64,000 bases of DNA from Dechloromonas sp. CZR5 (GCF_008711155.1 NZ_VUYQ01000002.1:310001-374000); one strand, 5' to 3'; shown: positions 1 through 9,320, counted from the stretch's first letter. Notes: generated from the letters alone by a model not told the origin. Numbers and translations are program-made.

Positions 1-177
1 CCAACAGACAAGACGCCGCCCACCTTCCATGAAATCCGCTCCCTGGCTGCCCGGCTCTATGCCGACCAGGGAACCGACGCCCAAGCCCTCCTGGGGCACA
101 AGTCACCCGACATGACTGCAGTGTATCGGGACGCTCGCGGCGATGACTGGATCGAGGTCAAAACGGCCTCAATTTGA
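1..177 (+). CDS. Tyrosine recombinase (phage-type integrase), C-terminal end only
   Basis: The reading frame is open from the first base of the window to a TGA, so only the last 58 residues are seen. They contain the catalytic-domain signatures of tyrosine recombinases: HEIR (the HxxR box), LLGHKS (the conserved LGH) and MTAVYRD with the nucleophilic tyrosine, in the usual order and spacing. These enzymes perform site-specific strand exchange for phages, integrative elements and transposons. The gene converges on hoxC, with only a hairpin between them. It suggests that a mobile element ends, or once ended, beside the hydrogenase locus. Whether the gene is intact upstream cannot be judged from here. 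Confidence 0.85.
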   Translation, partial: PTDKTPPTFHEIRSLAARLYADQGTDAQALLGHKSPDMTAVYRDARGDDWIEVKTASI

Positions 178-210
178 TACGAATTTTGCAGGAATTTTGT
201 AGACCATCCC

Positions 211-236
211 GAGAAGCCCGTATTTACGGGCTTCTT
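211..236. terminator. Hairpin between the integrase and hoxC
   Basis: A 9-bp stem (213-221 with 226-234) encloses a four-base loop between two convergent stop codons. The run of T after the stem is short on both strands, so termination efficiency is uncertain. Its position between convergent genes fits a bidirectional terminator. Confidence 0.6.
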
Positions 237-239
237 CGC

Positions 240-1658
240 TTAATGGACAGTACACACCATGCAAGGATCGAACGAGCGCACGACATGTTGCACTGATGGC
301 AAGGCGCCGTCGCCGGCAGGCAGGCCGACCAATGCCTGTTCCAGGGGGCCGGGCTGCATGTTGCCGTCGCGCGGCGAAAAATTCCAGGTGGTCGGGGCGA
401 TGATCTGGTAACGCTCAATACGGCCGCGCCTGACGCTCAGCCAATGGCCGAGGCTGCCGCGTGCAGCTTCGACGAGGCCGGTTCCGCTGCCTTCGTCGGG
501 CATGTCGCCGTGGGTGCAGAAGGCTTCGCCGGGTTGCAATGCCTGCACCCAGCGCTCCATTTCCGGGACAATCAGCGCCAGTTCGAGCAATCGGGCGACG
601 ACGCGGGCCATGACGCTGCCGCCGTCGCGCGTCACCCAGTCGAGGAGCAGAGGGTGTCCGGCGATGACCTGCCGCGCCAGCGCCCCGACTTCGTAGGCCT
701 GTCGGGCATAGCGCGGCGCCTTGCACCAGGTATAGGCGGCGGCCTTGTTCGCATCGACAATGGTTTCGCCTTGCTCCGGATGGCGCGGGTTGCCCTGTGC
801 CAGCCAGGCATGGGTGGTGTCTTCATCGATGGCCTGCGGGTCGAAAGCAGCGGCCTCGCCGGCGCGCCAGGTGCCGGCTGAAAATATCCCGTAGGCACCA
901 TACGACAGGAAGGCATCGCTCGCCCGACCCAGCTTGTCCAGCCCGAGATCGCTTGCCGCTGCCAGGAAGGCGGGAAAGTCGGCGGATCGGCCGTCGGCCC
1001 AGGCCAGCAGCTGCGCTTTACTGGACAATTGCGCCACATTGGCCAGCGTATCGCCGAACAGGCGCTTTTCGAGAAAGCTGCGGAACTCCCGTAGCTGGGC
1101 AAGCAGACGGATACGCTCGCCGTCTGTCACGGCGCGGGTGCTGCCGCCGGGCTGGATCGCCAGCGTATGCGGCCAACGGCCGGCCAGAAAACCCATCAGC
1201 TTGAGGAACCCGGCGCGGGCCGGCAGCACGTCGGCGGATGCTTCGCCCCGCACCGCCGCGAAGCGCCGCACCACGGCGTCGTGCCAAGGTCGTCCGGCGT
1301 AGGCCGGACGGGCAAAATCGGGCATGAAGAACAGGTAGAAGTGCGTCAGGTGATCGGCCAGGTTCTCGGTGGCCTGGATCAGGTGGCGCGCCAGCACACC
1401 GTTCGGGGTCGGTACGATGCCCATGGCGTCGGCCAGCGCCGAAGCCGCCGCCGCCGACTGGGCAACCGAGCAGATACCGCAGATGCGTGGCACGATGGCC
1501 AGCGCATCGAGCGGCGCCCGACCGATCAGAATCTGCTCGAAACCACGGAACAATGGGGAATTGACGTAGGCGGCCTGGACCCGACCACCGGCCATATCGA
1601 GACTGACCTCGAGATCACCTTCGACGCGGTTGAACGGCCCGACGACGATGCGTGTCAC
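240..1658 (-). CDS. hoxC: H2-sensing (regulatory) [NiFe]-hydrogenase large subunit
   Basis: This 472-residue protein is the large subunit of the HoxBC/HupUV regulatory hydrogenase, a cytoplasmic H2 sensor that reports to a kinase rather than feeding respiration. The N-terminal nickel motif is RICGICS (about residues 57-63) and the C-terminal motif is DPCMVCTVH, placing four cysteines around the Ni-Fe site. The protein ends directly at that histidine. It therefore lacks the C-terminal peptide that a maturation endopeptidase removes from energy-converting hydrogenases, which is a known trait of the sensor class. The ATG overlaps the hoxB stop by four bases. In Ralstonia hoxJ follows hoxC; here nothing follows on this strand. 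Confidence 0.93.
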   Translation of the reverse strand: MTRIVVGPFNRVEGDLEVSLDMAGGRVQAAYVNSPLFRGFEQILIGRAPLDALAIVPRICGICSVAQSAAAASALADAMGIVPTPNGVLARHLIQATENLADHLTHFYLFFMPDFARPAYAGRPWHDAVVRRFAAVRGEASADVLPARAGFLKLMGFLAGRWPHTLAIQPGGSTRAVTDGERIRLLAQLREFRSFLEKRLFGDTLANVAQLSSKAQLLAWADGRSADFPAFLAAASDLGLDKLGRASDAFLSYGAYGIFSAGTWRAGEAAAFDPQAIDEDTTHAWLAQGNPRHPEQGETIVDANKAAAYTWCKAPRYARQAYEVGALARQVIAGHPLLLDWVTRDGGSVMARVVARLLELALIVPEMERWVQALQPGEAFCTHGDMPDEGSGTGLVEAARGSLGHWLSVRRGRIERYQIIAPTTWNFSPRDGNMQPGPLEQALVGLPAGDGALPSVQHVVRSFDPCMVCTVH

Positions 1659-2656
1659 TTGCCGCCCCCTTTCTTGCGAATGGCCGGCAGGATGACCGGA
1701 TGATCGGCCACCGCATTGTTGCGCACCCGCTTCGGCGTCGCCGATTTGGATAGTGCGGCAAGCGCCACGAACCAGGCTTTCGGCATGTCGGTCGGCAGGC
1801 CGATCGGGATGCCGGCCAGCTTGGGCGTTTCCTGGAAGGCGTGGCCGGGCGACTCGAAGCCCGGCTCGGTGCAGGCGATGCAGGCGAAACCGCCGCGCAG
1901 ACAGGAGCCGCTACCGTTCCACGGGCGGATGTTGCAATCGGCGTGGGCCTGCGTGCCTTTGCAACCGAGGTTTTCCATCAGGCAGCCGAGGTCGGACTGC
2001 TTTTCGGCACTGGCCTTGAATTCGTAATACTCGTTGCGGGCGCAGCCGTGATGGACCAGGCCGCCGGCATAGAGCAGCGGCCGTCCGAACTCATCCAGAT
2101 CTTCCGGCTTCAGGCCTTCGAGAGCAGCCTTTTCCAGCGTATCGACCACCCAGCCCGGATGCGTCGGGCAGCCGGCGATATTGACCACCGGCAAGCCCTG
2201 CTGCGAGCGGAAATCAGCGCCCAGTAAACCACCCCGTGTCTGCTCGTCGAATTGCAGGCCGCAGGCTTCCAGCGGATTGCCCGGCGTATTGGCCGAAAAA
2301 CCACCATAGGCCGTGCACGAGCCGATCGCAAACACCCAGGTTGCCCGCTGGACCAGCCGTTCCACCCACTCGGTCAGCGGTCGGCCGCTGCCGGCCATCA
2401 AATGGAACCTGCCGGTACCGTTCGGGCCGCGCAGCATGGCGCCTTCGACGCACAAGGCATCGAAGGCCAGACGACCCTCGGCACAATCTTCCAGAATGGC
2501 CAGCGCCTCCTCGCCGCTTTCCAGCGACAGGGCAGGGTGCCAGAGAAATTCAATGCCGGCATCGCGCAATTCGTCGAACAGCGAACGCGGATCGGAGCAC
2601 AGCATGGACTGCGTACATCCGCCACAGCCGCCGCTCTGCAGCCACAGCACCTTCAT
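1655..2656 (-). CDS. hoxB: H2-sensing (regulatory) [NiFe]-hydrogenase small subunit
   Basis: This 333-residue protein carries the iron-sulfur clusters of the regulatory hydrogenase. It starts directly with the cluster-binding region (GGCGGC at residues 9-14) and has no twin-arginine signal peptide, unlike the small subunits of the two uptake enzymes in this window, so it stays in the cytoplasm with HoxC. Further cysteine motifs lie in the middle and C-terminal parts for the medial and distal clusters. It overlaps hoxA and hoxC by four bases each (ATGA junctions), so hoxA-hoxB-hoxC is a translationally coupled run. Confidence 0.93.
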   Translation of the reverse strand: MKVLWLQSGGCGGCTQSMLCSDPRSLFDELRDAGIEFLWHPALSLESGEEALAILEDCAEGRLAFDALCVEGAMLRGPNGTGRFHLMAGSGRPLTEWVERLVQRATWVFAIGSCTAYGGFSANTPGNPLEACGLQFDEQTRGGLLGADFRSQQGLPVVNIAGCPTHPGWVVDTLEKAALEGLKPEDLDEFGRPLLYAGGLVHHGCARNEYYEFKASAEKQSDLGCLMENLGCKGTQAHADCNIRPWNGSGSCLRGGFACIACTEPGFESPGHAFQETPKLAGIPIGLPTDMPKAWFVALAALSKSATPKRVRNNAVADHPVILPAIRKKGGGK

Positions 2657-4152
2657 TCGGCCTGCTCCAGTCCGTAGCGCACCAGCTTGGCGCGCAACCC
2701 GACTCGCGACAGGCCGAGTTCGCGGGCCACCCGCGATTTGTTCCAGCGCAGGCGAATCATCGCTTCCTTGAGAACATGTTTCTCCAGCTGATCCATGCGT
2801 TCCTTGAGGCCCCCGGTAAGGCCGGCCGCCCAGACCAGGTCGTCGCTGGGCCGGGCTTCGTCGAACTCACCGATCGGCGTGCGCAACACCCGGGTGGACA
2901 ACAAGTCGGCACCGAGCCGTGGCGTCGTCGCCAGGGCCACCATGCGCAGGATTTCGTTCTGCAGCTCGCGGACGTTTCCGGGCCAGCGGTAAGCGGCGAT
3001 GCAGGCCAGCGCCTCCTGGGTGAATCCCTCGACCGGCTTGTCCAGCGCCTTGCTGCTCGATTCGAGCAGGCGTCTGGCGAGCAGCGGCAAATCCATCGGG
3101 CGCTCGCGCAGCGGCGGTACGTGCAGTGCGATCGTCGCCAGGCGGTAGTAGAGATCTTCGCGGAAACGGCCGGTGCGCACGTCCTCCTCGAGATCGCGGT
3201 TGGTCGCGGCAATGACCCGCACGTCGACATGCACCGCACGATTGCTGCCCAACGGCCTGAGTTCGCCTTCCTGCAACACACGCAGCAGCTTCACCTGGAA
3301 GGCCGGGCTGGTTTCGCCGATTTCGTCGAGGAACAGCGTACCGCCGTCGGCCTGTTGGAACAGTCCGACCCGATCCTCGACGGCGCCGGTAAAGGCGCCG
3401 CGCTTGTAGCCGAACAGCTCCGACTCGAGCAGCGTATCGGGTACCGCGCCGCAGTTCTCGGTAATGAAGGCCTTGCTGGCCCGACGGCTTTCGTAGTGGA
3501 TGGCCCGGGCGATCATTTCCTTGCCGGTACCCGATTCGCCGGTCACCATGACCGACAGGTCGTAGGGCGCGACCCGCTCGACCAGTTCGCATACCGCATT
3601 GATCGGGCTGCCCGGTGCACGGATCAGCGCGGCCAGGCCGAAACTGCTCTTGGCCTTTTCCTGCTTCGTCTCGACATGCCGCTTGAGAACCGGCTCGGCG
3701 GTGCGCAAGTCGACCGAGAGGCGCTGGTTTTCCTGTTGCAGGCGCCAGACTTCCGAAGCTCGCTGCAAAGTCAGCAGCAGCTGCTCCGGCTGCCACGGCT
3801 TGAGCAGGTATTGCCAGATGCCCGCCTCGTTGACGCCGGTAATGATGTCCTCGGCATCGGTGTAGCCGGACAGGATGATGCGCACGATATCCGGCCAGCG
3901 GCTGCGTACTTCCTTCAGGAACTGGACGCCAGTGGTACCCGGCATGCGCTGGTCGCAGAGCACGATGCGGATGCCGGTAATCGCCTGTTCGCGCTCGAGG
4001 ATCTCCATTCCCTCGTCGGCATCGGAGGCGCACAACACATCGAAATCCTCTTCCAGCGTCCGGCGCAGCGCCTCCTGCGAACGTACCTCGTCGTCCACGA
4101 CGAGAATGGCGGGCAATCGGCGCAGGCTGCTGCTCGAAGCAGGGTGGTTCAT
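2653..4152 (-). CDS. hoxA: Sigma-54-dependent hydrogenase transcription activator, NtrC family
   Basis: This 499-residue response regulator switches on hydrogenase operons. The receiver domain has DD at residues 20-21 and the phosphoacceptor Asp at 67 (LCDQRMPG). The AAA+ domain has Walker A GESGTGKE near 205-212, the sigma-54 contact loop GAFTGA at 252-257 and DEIGE near 276-280. A Fis-type helix-turn-helix ends the protein. The frame stays open upstream, but the ATG at 4152 opens the receiver domain properly and overlaps the hypX stop. In the HoxA/HupR family the unphosphorylated form is the activator (established for relatives). The two -24/-12 promoters in this window are its likely targets. 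Confidence 0.93.
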   Translation of the reverse strand: MNHPASSSSLRRLPAILVVDDEVRSQEALRRTLEEDFDVLCASDADEGMEILEREQAITGIRIVLCDQRMPGTTGVQFLKEVRSRWPDIVRIILSGYTDAEDIITGVNEAGIWQYLLKPWQPEQLLLTLQRASEVWRLQQENQRLSVDLRTAEPVLKRHVETKQEKAKSSFGLAALIRAPGSPINAVCELVERVAPYDLSVMVTGESGTGKEMIARAIHYESRRASKAFITENCGAVPDTLLESELFGYKRGAFTGAVEDRVGLFQQADGGTLFLDEIGETSPAFQVKLLRVLQEGELRPLGSNRAVHVDVRVIAATNRDLEEDVRTGRFREDLYYRLATIALHVPPLRERPMDLPLLARRLLESSSKALDKPVEGFTQEALACIAAYRWPGNVRELQNEILRMVALATTPRLGADLLSTRVLRTPIGEFDEARPSDDLVWAAGLTGGLKERMDQLEKHVLKEAMIRLRWNKSRVARELGLSRVGLRAKLVRYGLEQAE

Positions 4153-5825
4153 TCGGGAATCTTCCAGTCGATGTCGCGGTGCCGGGCAAGGTGGCGCGGC
4201 GTCCACGAATGCGGCGAACGGGAAACGAAATGATAGCGCGCGACATGGTAGGACGGATCGAAGCCGTAGAAATTGCGACGCATTTCCTTCAATTCCTCGG
4301 CGCGATAGGCCGCCAGCGGCTTGACGACTTCGTCGGCCTGTCGCTTGCTCCGCTTGGCGGCCAGGCGCTCGTCGATATCTGCCGCCGCAGCCAGTTCGGC
4401 AGCCCGGCGCGTCACATCGACGGCGAATCCCGGTCCGGGCAGGCAGGCATCGTAGAAACCCAGCTGGACGGACTCCTGCGCCGTCATCGGCAGACGGTGA
4501 CGCATGATCGCCTGCGCCCCCTTCTCGCCAACCCGCGGCGGCAGCAGATAAGTCCAGAACTCCGAGCCGAACAGGTTGCCCATGTTCTTGTAATGCGGGT
4601 TGAGCATCACCCCGTCGCGAGCCCATACCAGGTCGGCAGCGCGCGCCAGGAAACAGCCTCCGGCCCCGGCATTGCCCGCCAGCGCAGCCACGGTCAGTTG
4701 GGTGTCGCAGCACAGGATGGCCTCGGCCAGGTCATCGATGGCATTGATGTTGCCCCAGGATTCGTCAGCCGGGCTATCGGCGGCTTCGATGGTATTGAGG
4801 TGAATACCGTTCGACCAGAAATCGCTCCCGCCACGCAGCACGATGACTTTCGTCGGGCGGCGACTGGCCCACAGGAAAGCCTCCTTCAGGCGCCGGCACT
4901 GACCGGTGCTCATGGCGCCGTTGTAGAACTCGAAACCGAGGAAGCCGACGCCCCCGGCCTCTTCGTAGGCAATATCCTGCCAGGTCGCGAGCGGTGCCTT
5001 CCAGAAGTCGTCGAGCGCTTGTTCGGGCAGCGCCAGCGCCTCGGGAAAGGCCATCGTCGCCGGCAGCTTGATACCCCCGGGCCGCTTGACGTGGCCGATC
5101 CAGACCGCCCCATCGACCGTGGCCCGACAGATCGCCGTTTCGCGCCGCGCGACAAGTGCTCCCGGCGCCCCCTTCAGGCTGGCTTCCGGCCACGCGTCGA
5201 ACAAATGACAAGCTTGGCCGAACAATGTATCCGCTACACCGGGAAAACCATCGGCGGCATTCAGCCTGGCCAACACGCTGTTCGTATCATCCGCATCCCA
5301 GTCGATGGCGCGATCGGCCTGCTTCATCAGGGCATGGGCAGTTCCCGGAACGCGCTGCGGCACAAAATCGCCGGCGGCAAACCGGGTGACGGCCTGCACC
5401 ACCGCGAGAACGGCCGCCTCGGTGACCTGATTGCGGTAAAGCGAAGCCTTGCGTACGGCCCCGACCGGAAAGACGGACGAGGCCCACACCGGCCCGGCAT
5501 CCATCTCCCGCTCGGCTTGCAGAACCGTCACCCCCCATTCACGCAGGCCGCGCTGGATCGCCCAATCGAGCGCCGACGGTCCGCGATCGCCGGGAATCCC
5601 GGGATGCACCACGAAACATGGCAGCCGCGACCAGACCGATTCCGGGATGGCACGTTTCAAGAAGGGCGCAATGACCAGATCCGGCTTGAACAAGGCGACA
5701 GCCTCCTCGGTCACCGAATCGGAAATATCGAATTCGATACTGACACAGTGGTCACGAGCCGTCAGTTCGCAATAGAGGCGCTGGGCGAGGCTGTTGAAGC
5801 TATGCGTAACGAAGAGGATTCTCAT
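4149..5825 (-). CDS. hypX: HypX/HoxX, CO-ligand synthesis protein of [NiFe]-hydrogenase maturation
   Basis: The protein has 558 residues in two parts. The N-terminal half resembles formyl-tetrahydrofolate transferases (residues about 1-260, with HPGIPGDRGPSALDWA). The C-terminal half is a crotonase-like fold (about 270-540). In characterised homologues HypX takes formyl from formyl-THF, forms formyl-CoA and releases CO for the active-site iron, which lets hydrogenase mature in air. It sits between hypE and hoxA as in Ralstonia, separated from hypE by an opposite-strand small gene. The region before its ATG has no strong Shine-Dalgarno match. Confidence 0.92.
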   Translation of the reverse strand: MRILFVTHSFNSLAQRLYCELTARDHCVSIEFDISDSVTEEAVALFKPDLVIAPFLKRAIPESVWSRLPCFVVHPGIPGDRGPSALDWAIQRGLREWGVTVLQAEREMDAGPVWASSVFPVGAVRKASLYRNQVTEAAVLAVVQAVTRFAAGDFVPQRVPGTAHALMKQADRAIDWDADDTNSVLARLNAADGFPGVADTLFGQACHLFDAWPEASLKGAPGALVARRETAICRATVDGAVWIGHVKRPGGIKLPATMAFPEALALPEQALDDFWKAPLATWQDIAYEEAGGVGFLGFEFYNGAMSTGQCRRLKEAFLWASRRPTKVIVLRGGSDFWSNGIHLNTIEAADSPADESWGNINAIDDLAEAILCCDTQLTVAALAGNAGAGGCFLARAADLVWARDGVMLNPHYKNMGNLFGSEFWTYLLPPRVGEKGAQAIMRHRLPMTAQESVQLGFYDACLPGPGFAVDVTRRAAELAAAADIDERLAAKRSKRQADEVVKPLAAYRAEELKEMRRNFYGFDPSYHVARYHFVSRSPHSWTPRHLARHRDIDWKIPE

Positions 5826-5989
5826 TATTTACATTTCTTTACAAAACATGCTATCAGCATCGATCTAGCAAATTAGCGGATTCCAAGGCACTGATTTTTC
5901 GGGAAGCATGTTGTTATGACTTTGGCGATATTTGTTCCGTAACACGCGCTGGCTACGATGGCTGCCACAAAAAAACACAGGGAAGAGCC

Positions 5990-6196
5990 ATGCAAGCACA
6001 AAGAAAACCGGTCAAAACACGCGCCCCCCGGGCCAGCCGTGCACCACGTCCTGAATACATCGCGGCGGTCCGCTACCTCGATGGTCGCCATGAAAAATTT
6101 CATGTCCGCAATGCCGACAATCTGGACGACGCCCGCGAGATGGTCATCGCCGAAGTGGGTGATTTCCGCTCGATCATGATCGCGCTGCGTCACTGA
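5990..6196 (+). CDS. Small protein of unknown function on the strand opposite the hyp operon
   Basis: This 68-codon frame has a good ribosome binding site (GGAAG a few bases before the ATG). The first 20 residues are basic and rich in Arg, Lys and Pro. The rest looks like a compact folded domain with alternating hydrophobic residues (YLDGRHEKFHVRNADNL, then REMVIAEVGDFRSIMIAL). I do not recognise a family. It lies in the gap between hypX and hypE, reads against both, and ends five bases before the hypE stop. A second overlapping frame from 5958 has low-complexity composition and is a less likely gene. Confidence 0.65.
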   Translation: MQAQRKPVKTRAPRASRAPRPEYIAAVRYLDGRHEKFHVRNADNLDDAREMVIAEVGDFRSIMIALRH

Positions 6197-6200
6197 ACGC

Positions 6201-7253
6201 TCAGCAAATCCGCGGCAATTGCTCGCCGCTCAACCAGTCCACAATGCGTTTGCCACCGAAAGCGGTGGTCATCTGGACAAAATGATGGGGATCTTCATGG
6301 ACGCGACCGACCACGGCAGCGTCCATCCCCAAGGGATGATTCCGCATCGCCGCGAGGAGCTTGTCCGCATCAGGTTCGGCGCAGATCGCCACCAATTTGC
6401 CTTCATTGGCGACATAAAGCGGGTCCAACCCGAGAAATTCGCAGGCAGCGTTCACCGCCGGCTTCACCGGTAAATCCTTCTCCAGCAACATCATACCGAC
6501 GCCGGACTGCCTGGCGATTTCGTTCAAGGTCGTCGCCAGACCGCCCCGCGTCGGGTCGCGCAAGACGTGAATATCAGCACCGCTTGCCCGCATCGTCTCG
6601 ATCAGGCCATGCAGTGCCGCCGTATCGGACACGATGGGCGACTCGAAACCCAGGCTCTCGCGTTCGGCCATGATCGCCATCCCGTGATCGCCCAGCGTTC
6701 CGGAAACCAGGATGACATCCCCCGGCCTGGCGCAACGGCCTGAGAGTTCGTTGCCGGGCGCGACGATGCCAACACCGGTGGTCGTGATGAACACGCCGTC
6801 GCCCTTGCCACGCTCGACAACCTTGGTATCACCGGTCACGACGGGCACCCCAGCCGCCCTGGCCGCCTCGGCCATGCTTTGCACGATACGCGCCAGATCG
6901 GCGAACTTGAACCCTTCCTCCAGGATGAAGCCAGCAGAAAGATACAGAGGTCGTGCGCCCATCATGGCCACGTCGTTGATCGTGCCATGCACCGACAGGC
7001 AGCCGATGTCGCCGCCGGGGAAGAATAGGGGCGACACGACATGGGAGTCGGTGGCCATGACCAGACGGCCTTCGCCGGGGTAAGGCAACAAGGCACCATC
7101 GTCGCCTTGGGCGAGGTATTCGTTGCCGAGATGCCTGGCGAACAGCTCCTCAATCAGCTGCGCCATTGCCCGGCCGCCCGAGCCGTGGGCCATATCGACC
7201 TGGCCGTGTTTGATGTCGAGGGGTCGGACGTAGTTTTTACGGATTTCGGTCAT
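6201..7253 (-). CDS. hypE: Hydrogenase maturation protein HypE (cyanide-ligand synthesis)
   Basis: This 350-residue PurM-like ATPase dehydrates the carbamoyl group that HypF places on its C-terminal cysteine, giving the thiocyanate that becomes the CN ligands of the Ni-Fe site. The C-terminus is PRIC, the signature tail with the acceptor cysteine as last residue. The N-terminal HGSGGRAM loop and the GDDGALLP region match the family. It lies 83 bases downstream of hypD in the same direction. The start at 7253 lacks a strong ribosome binding site. Confidence 0.95.
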   Translation of the reverse strand: MTEIRKNYVRPLDIKHGQVDMAHGSGGRAMAQLIEELFARHLGNEYLAQGDDGALLPYPGEGRLVMATDSHVVSPLFFPGGDIGCLSVHGTINDVAMMGARPLYLSAGFILEEGFKFADLARIVQSMAEAARAAGVPVVTGDTKVVERGKGDGVFITTTGVGIVAPGNELSGRCARPGDVILVSGTLGDHGMAIMAERESLGFESPIVSDTAALHGLIETMRASGADIHVLRDPTRGGLATTLNEIARQSGVGMMLLEKDLPVKPAVNAACEFLGLDPLYVANEGKLVAICAEPDADKLLAAMRNHPLGMDAAVVGRVHEDPHHFVQMTTAFGGKRIVDWLSGEQLPRIC

Positions 7254-7336
7254 GGGAATGAAAGCGGTGATCTGGAGAGGATAAGGTCAGTTGAGGCACA
7301 GCCGTCGGGCATCGGCCCGCAGGCCAGCAAACGTTG

Positions 7337-8464
7337 TCAGGCCACGTCCTTGTAACGTCCGTAGGTGTAATGTGCCGCACATGCCCCCTCCGAAGAGACC
7401 ATGCAGGAACCCACAGGATTTTCGGGCGTGCAGACGTTTCCGAAAATCTTGCAGTCTTGCGGCCGCTTGACGCCGCGCAGGATGGCGCCGCATTCGCAAG
7501 CCTTGTGATCCGGCACCGAGGCATAGGCCAGCGGAAAGCGCTTTTCGGCATCAAATTCGGCGAACTGGCTGCGAATGCGCAGGGCCGAATAGGGAAGCAC
7601 ATTCAAGCCACGCCACTCGAAGGCCTTGCGCATCTCGAACACTTCGGCGACCAATTGCTGCGCCTTGAGGTTGCCGTCGCGGCTGACGGCGCGGGCAAAT
7701 TCGTTCTCGACTTCGGCGCGCCCTTCGTTCACCTGTCTGATCAGCATCTTGATGGCCTGCATCACATCGAGCGGTTCGAAACCGGCGATAACCACCGGCT
7801 TGCGGTACTCCTCGGCGAAGAATTCGTAGGGGCGGCTGCCGATGATGGTCGATACGTGTGCCGGACCGATGAATCCGTCGAGTGGCACGGTGCCCCACTG
7901 GCGCACTTCCGGCGATTCCAGGATGCTCGAAATGGCCGACGGTGTCAGCACGTGACAGCACAGCACCGAGAAATTCTTGAGCCCCAGGGCGGCGGCCTGC
8001 TTGATCGCCACCGCCGTTGGCGGCGTCGTCGTCTCGAAGCCGATGGCGAAGAAGACGATCTGCTTGTCCGGGTTCTTTTGCGCCAGCGTCACGGCGTCCG
8101 CGCTCGAATAGACCATGCGGATGTCGCCGCCGCGCGCCTTGGCCTTCATCAACGACAAGGCATCGGAGGCCGGCACGCGCAAGCAGTCGCCGTAGGTACA
8201 CAGGGTGACCCCCTGCTCCAGCGCCAGGCGGATCGCCTGGTCGACACGGCCGATGGGCAATACGCAGACCGGGCAGCCCGGGCCATGAATCATCTTGACG
8301 TTGGGCGGCAACAGGTCGGACACCCCGTAACGCGAGATGGCGTGGGTATGGCCGCCGCAGAATTCCATGAAATGGTAGCTGCGCGCCGGATCGGCCTCGG
8401 CGCGGATGGCGGCCGCCAGCGTCTGCGCAACCTCGCCGTCACGGTATTCGTCGATGTATTTCAT
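7337..8464 (-). CDS. hypD: Hydrogenase maturation protein HypD (Fe(CN)2CO assembly scaffold)
   Basis: This 375-residue iron-sulfur protein works with HypC to assemble the Fe(CN)2CO unit. Family motifs are clear: FCGGHTHAISRYG near residue 34, GPGCPVCVLP near 64-73, GFETTTPPTA in the middle, and a C-terminal cysteine set (CECGAILRG, CKIFGNVC) for the 4Fe-4S cluster. It starts three bases after the hypC stop, so the two are translated together. Confidence 0.96.
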   Translation of the reverse strand: MKYIDEYRDGEVAQTLAAAIRAEADPARSYHFMEFCGGHTHAISRYGVSDLLPPNVKMIHGPGCPVCVLPIGRVDQAIRLALEQGVTLCTYGDCLRVPASDALSLMKAKARGGDIRMVYSSADAVTLAQKNPDKQIVFFAIGFETTTPPTAVAIKQAAALGLKNFSVLCCHVLTPSAISSILESPEVRQWGTVPLDGFIGPAHVSTIIGSRPYEFFAEEYRKPVVIAGFEPLDVMQAIKMLIRQVNEGRAEVENEFARAVSRDGNLKAQQLVAEVFEMRKAFEWRGLNVLPYSALRIRSQFAEFDAEKRFPLAYASVPDHKACECGAILRGVKRPQDCKIFGNVCTPENPVGSCMVSSEGACAAHYTYGRYKDVA

Positions 8465-8467
8465 GGC

Positions 8468-8716
8468 TCAGTGAACCGTGAAGCCGTCGCCATCGGGCGT
8501 CAGCTGCCCCATCTCGGCAAAGAGCCGGAGCGTCTTTGCCGCTTCTTCGGGATCCAATTTGTTCAGCGCATAGCCAACGTGGACGATCACATAATCGCCC
8601 ACCGCCACGCCCTCGAGCAGGGCGAGCGAGATTTCCTTCTTGACCCCGGCCAGATCGACCAGGGCATTGTCGTCGGGGCGCAGTTCAACAACCTGCGCGG
8701 GTATCGCGAGACACAT
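8468..8716 (-). CDS. hypC: Hydrogenase maturation chaperone HypC
   Basis: This 82-residue protein starts with MCLAIPAQV, the N-terminal Cys2 motif that holds the iron precursor while HypC delivers it to the large subunit. The start at 8716 is fixed by this motif and by a GAGGAG ribosome binding site; upstream in-frame sequence does not belong. It is one of three HypC-family proteins in the window (with 9313-9603 and HoxL) and, being next to hypD, is the likely general-purpose one. Confidence 0.95.
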   Translation of the reverse strand: MCLAIPAQVVELRPDDNALVDLAGVKKEISLALLEGVAVGDYVIVHVGYALNKLDPEEAAKTLRLFAEMGQLTPDGDGFTVH

Positions 8717-8768
8717 CCGCGTTGCTCCTCTATCGTTATTATTAAGGCAGAGTCTAACCTGCCTGGGT

Positions 8769-9320
8769 TCAGTTTCGCTTGCCGGCCAGGCGACGGAAAA
8801 AGCCGCGCCGGGACACCTCCGGTTTTTCCTCGGCATTCGCAAGCGATGCCGGCTCCGGCGTTGTCGCCTGGGTCGCGAAGACTGTCTTGATCGCATCCAG
8901 CGCCACGATGCGCGCCGTGGCCATGTCCGGCAACTGATCGACCGGGGCGATCAGCGGACAGTATTGGTACGGCCCGATATCCGGATCATCGTCGGCAATG
9001 AATTGCAGGGTCCCGCAGGGCAGCATGAGATAACGCCGCTCCCCGGCCGGAATATCGCCCCACAAGGTGCCACCGCCGGACACCAGGAGCAGGTTGAGGA
9101 ACCAAGGGGTGATCACGACCCCCAGCCAGTCGCCATCCAATCGCTGAAAACCGTGGGCCTCTACGGTGAGTGCCGGATTGACGAACGGGAGGTCGCGCAT
9201 GCGCGTTTCCCAAACGTTGCGATAATGGGCTTCGAGGAAAGCCGTCGGATCATCCGCGCGCGGTACGGCCGGACGGATCGGCGGCGGTTGCAGGGCAGGC
9301 TGGCGGATGCGTTCAGTCAT
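8769..9320 (-). CDS. hybE: [NiFe]-hydrogenase assembly chaperone, HybE/HupJ family
   Basis: This 183-residue protein shares with HoxT (22812-23288) the family core: the NVWETRMRDLPFVNPAL segment, GDWLGVVITPWFLNLL and the GTLQF region. HybE proteins bind the uptake-hydrogenase precursor subunits and help coordinate small-subunit folding and export. The last residues are SRRGFFRRLAG (170-180), which look like a twin-arginine motif but sit at the wrong end for a signal peptide. The start overlaps the preceding gene by eight bases, so it is part of the hyb operon. Confidence 0.9.
   Translation of the reverse strand: MTERIRQPALQPPPIRPAVPRADDPTAFLEAHYRNVWETRMRDLPFVNPALTVEAHGFQRLDGDWLGVVITPWFLNLLLVSGGGTLWGDIPAGERRYLMLPCGTLQFIADDDPDIGPYQYCPLIAPVDQLPDMATARIVALDAIKTVFATQATTPEPASLANAEEKPEVSRRGFFRRLAGKRN

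Noticed and set aside
4153..4713. N-terminal extension of hoxA upstream of 4152
   Set aside because: The upstream frame lies inside hypX in another phase and does not look like receiver-domain sequence. The ATG at 4152 gives a standard NtrC-family start.
2236..5876. Long plus-strand frames opposite hoxB, hoxA and hypX
   Set aside because: They mirror well-identified genes on the other strand and have low-complexity Arg/Ala/Gln composition.
5910..5960. Possible sigma-54 promoter (TTGGCG...) before the 68-codon gene
   Set aside because: There is no GC dinucleotide at the required -12 position.
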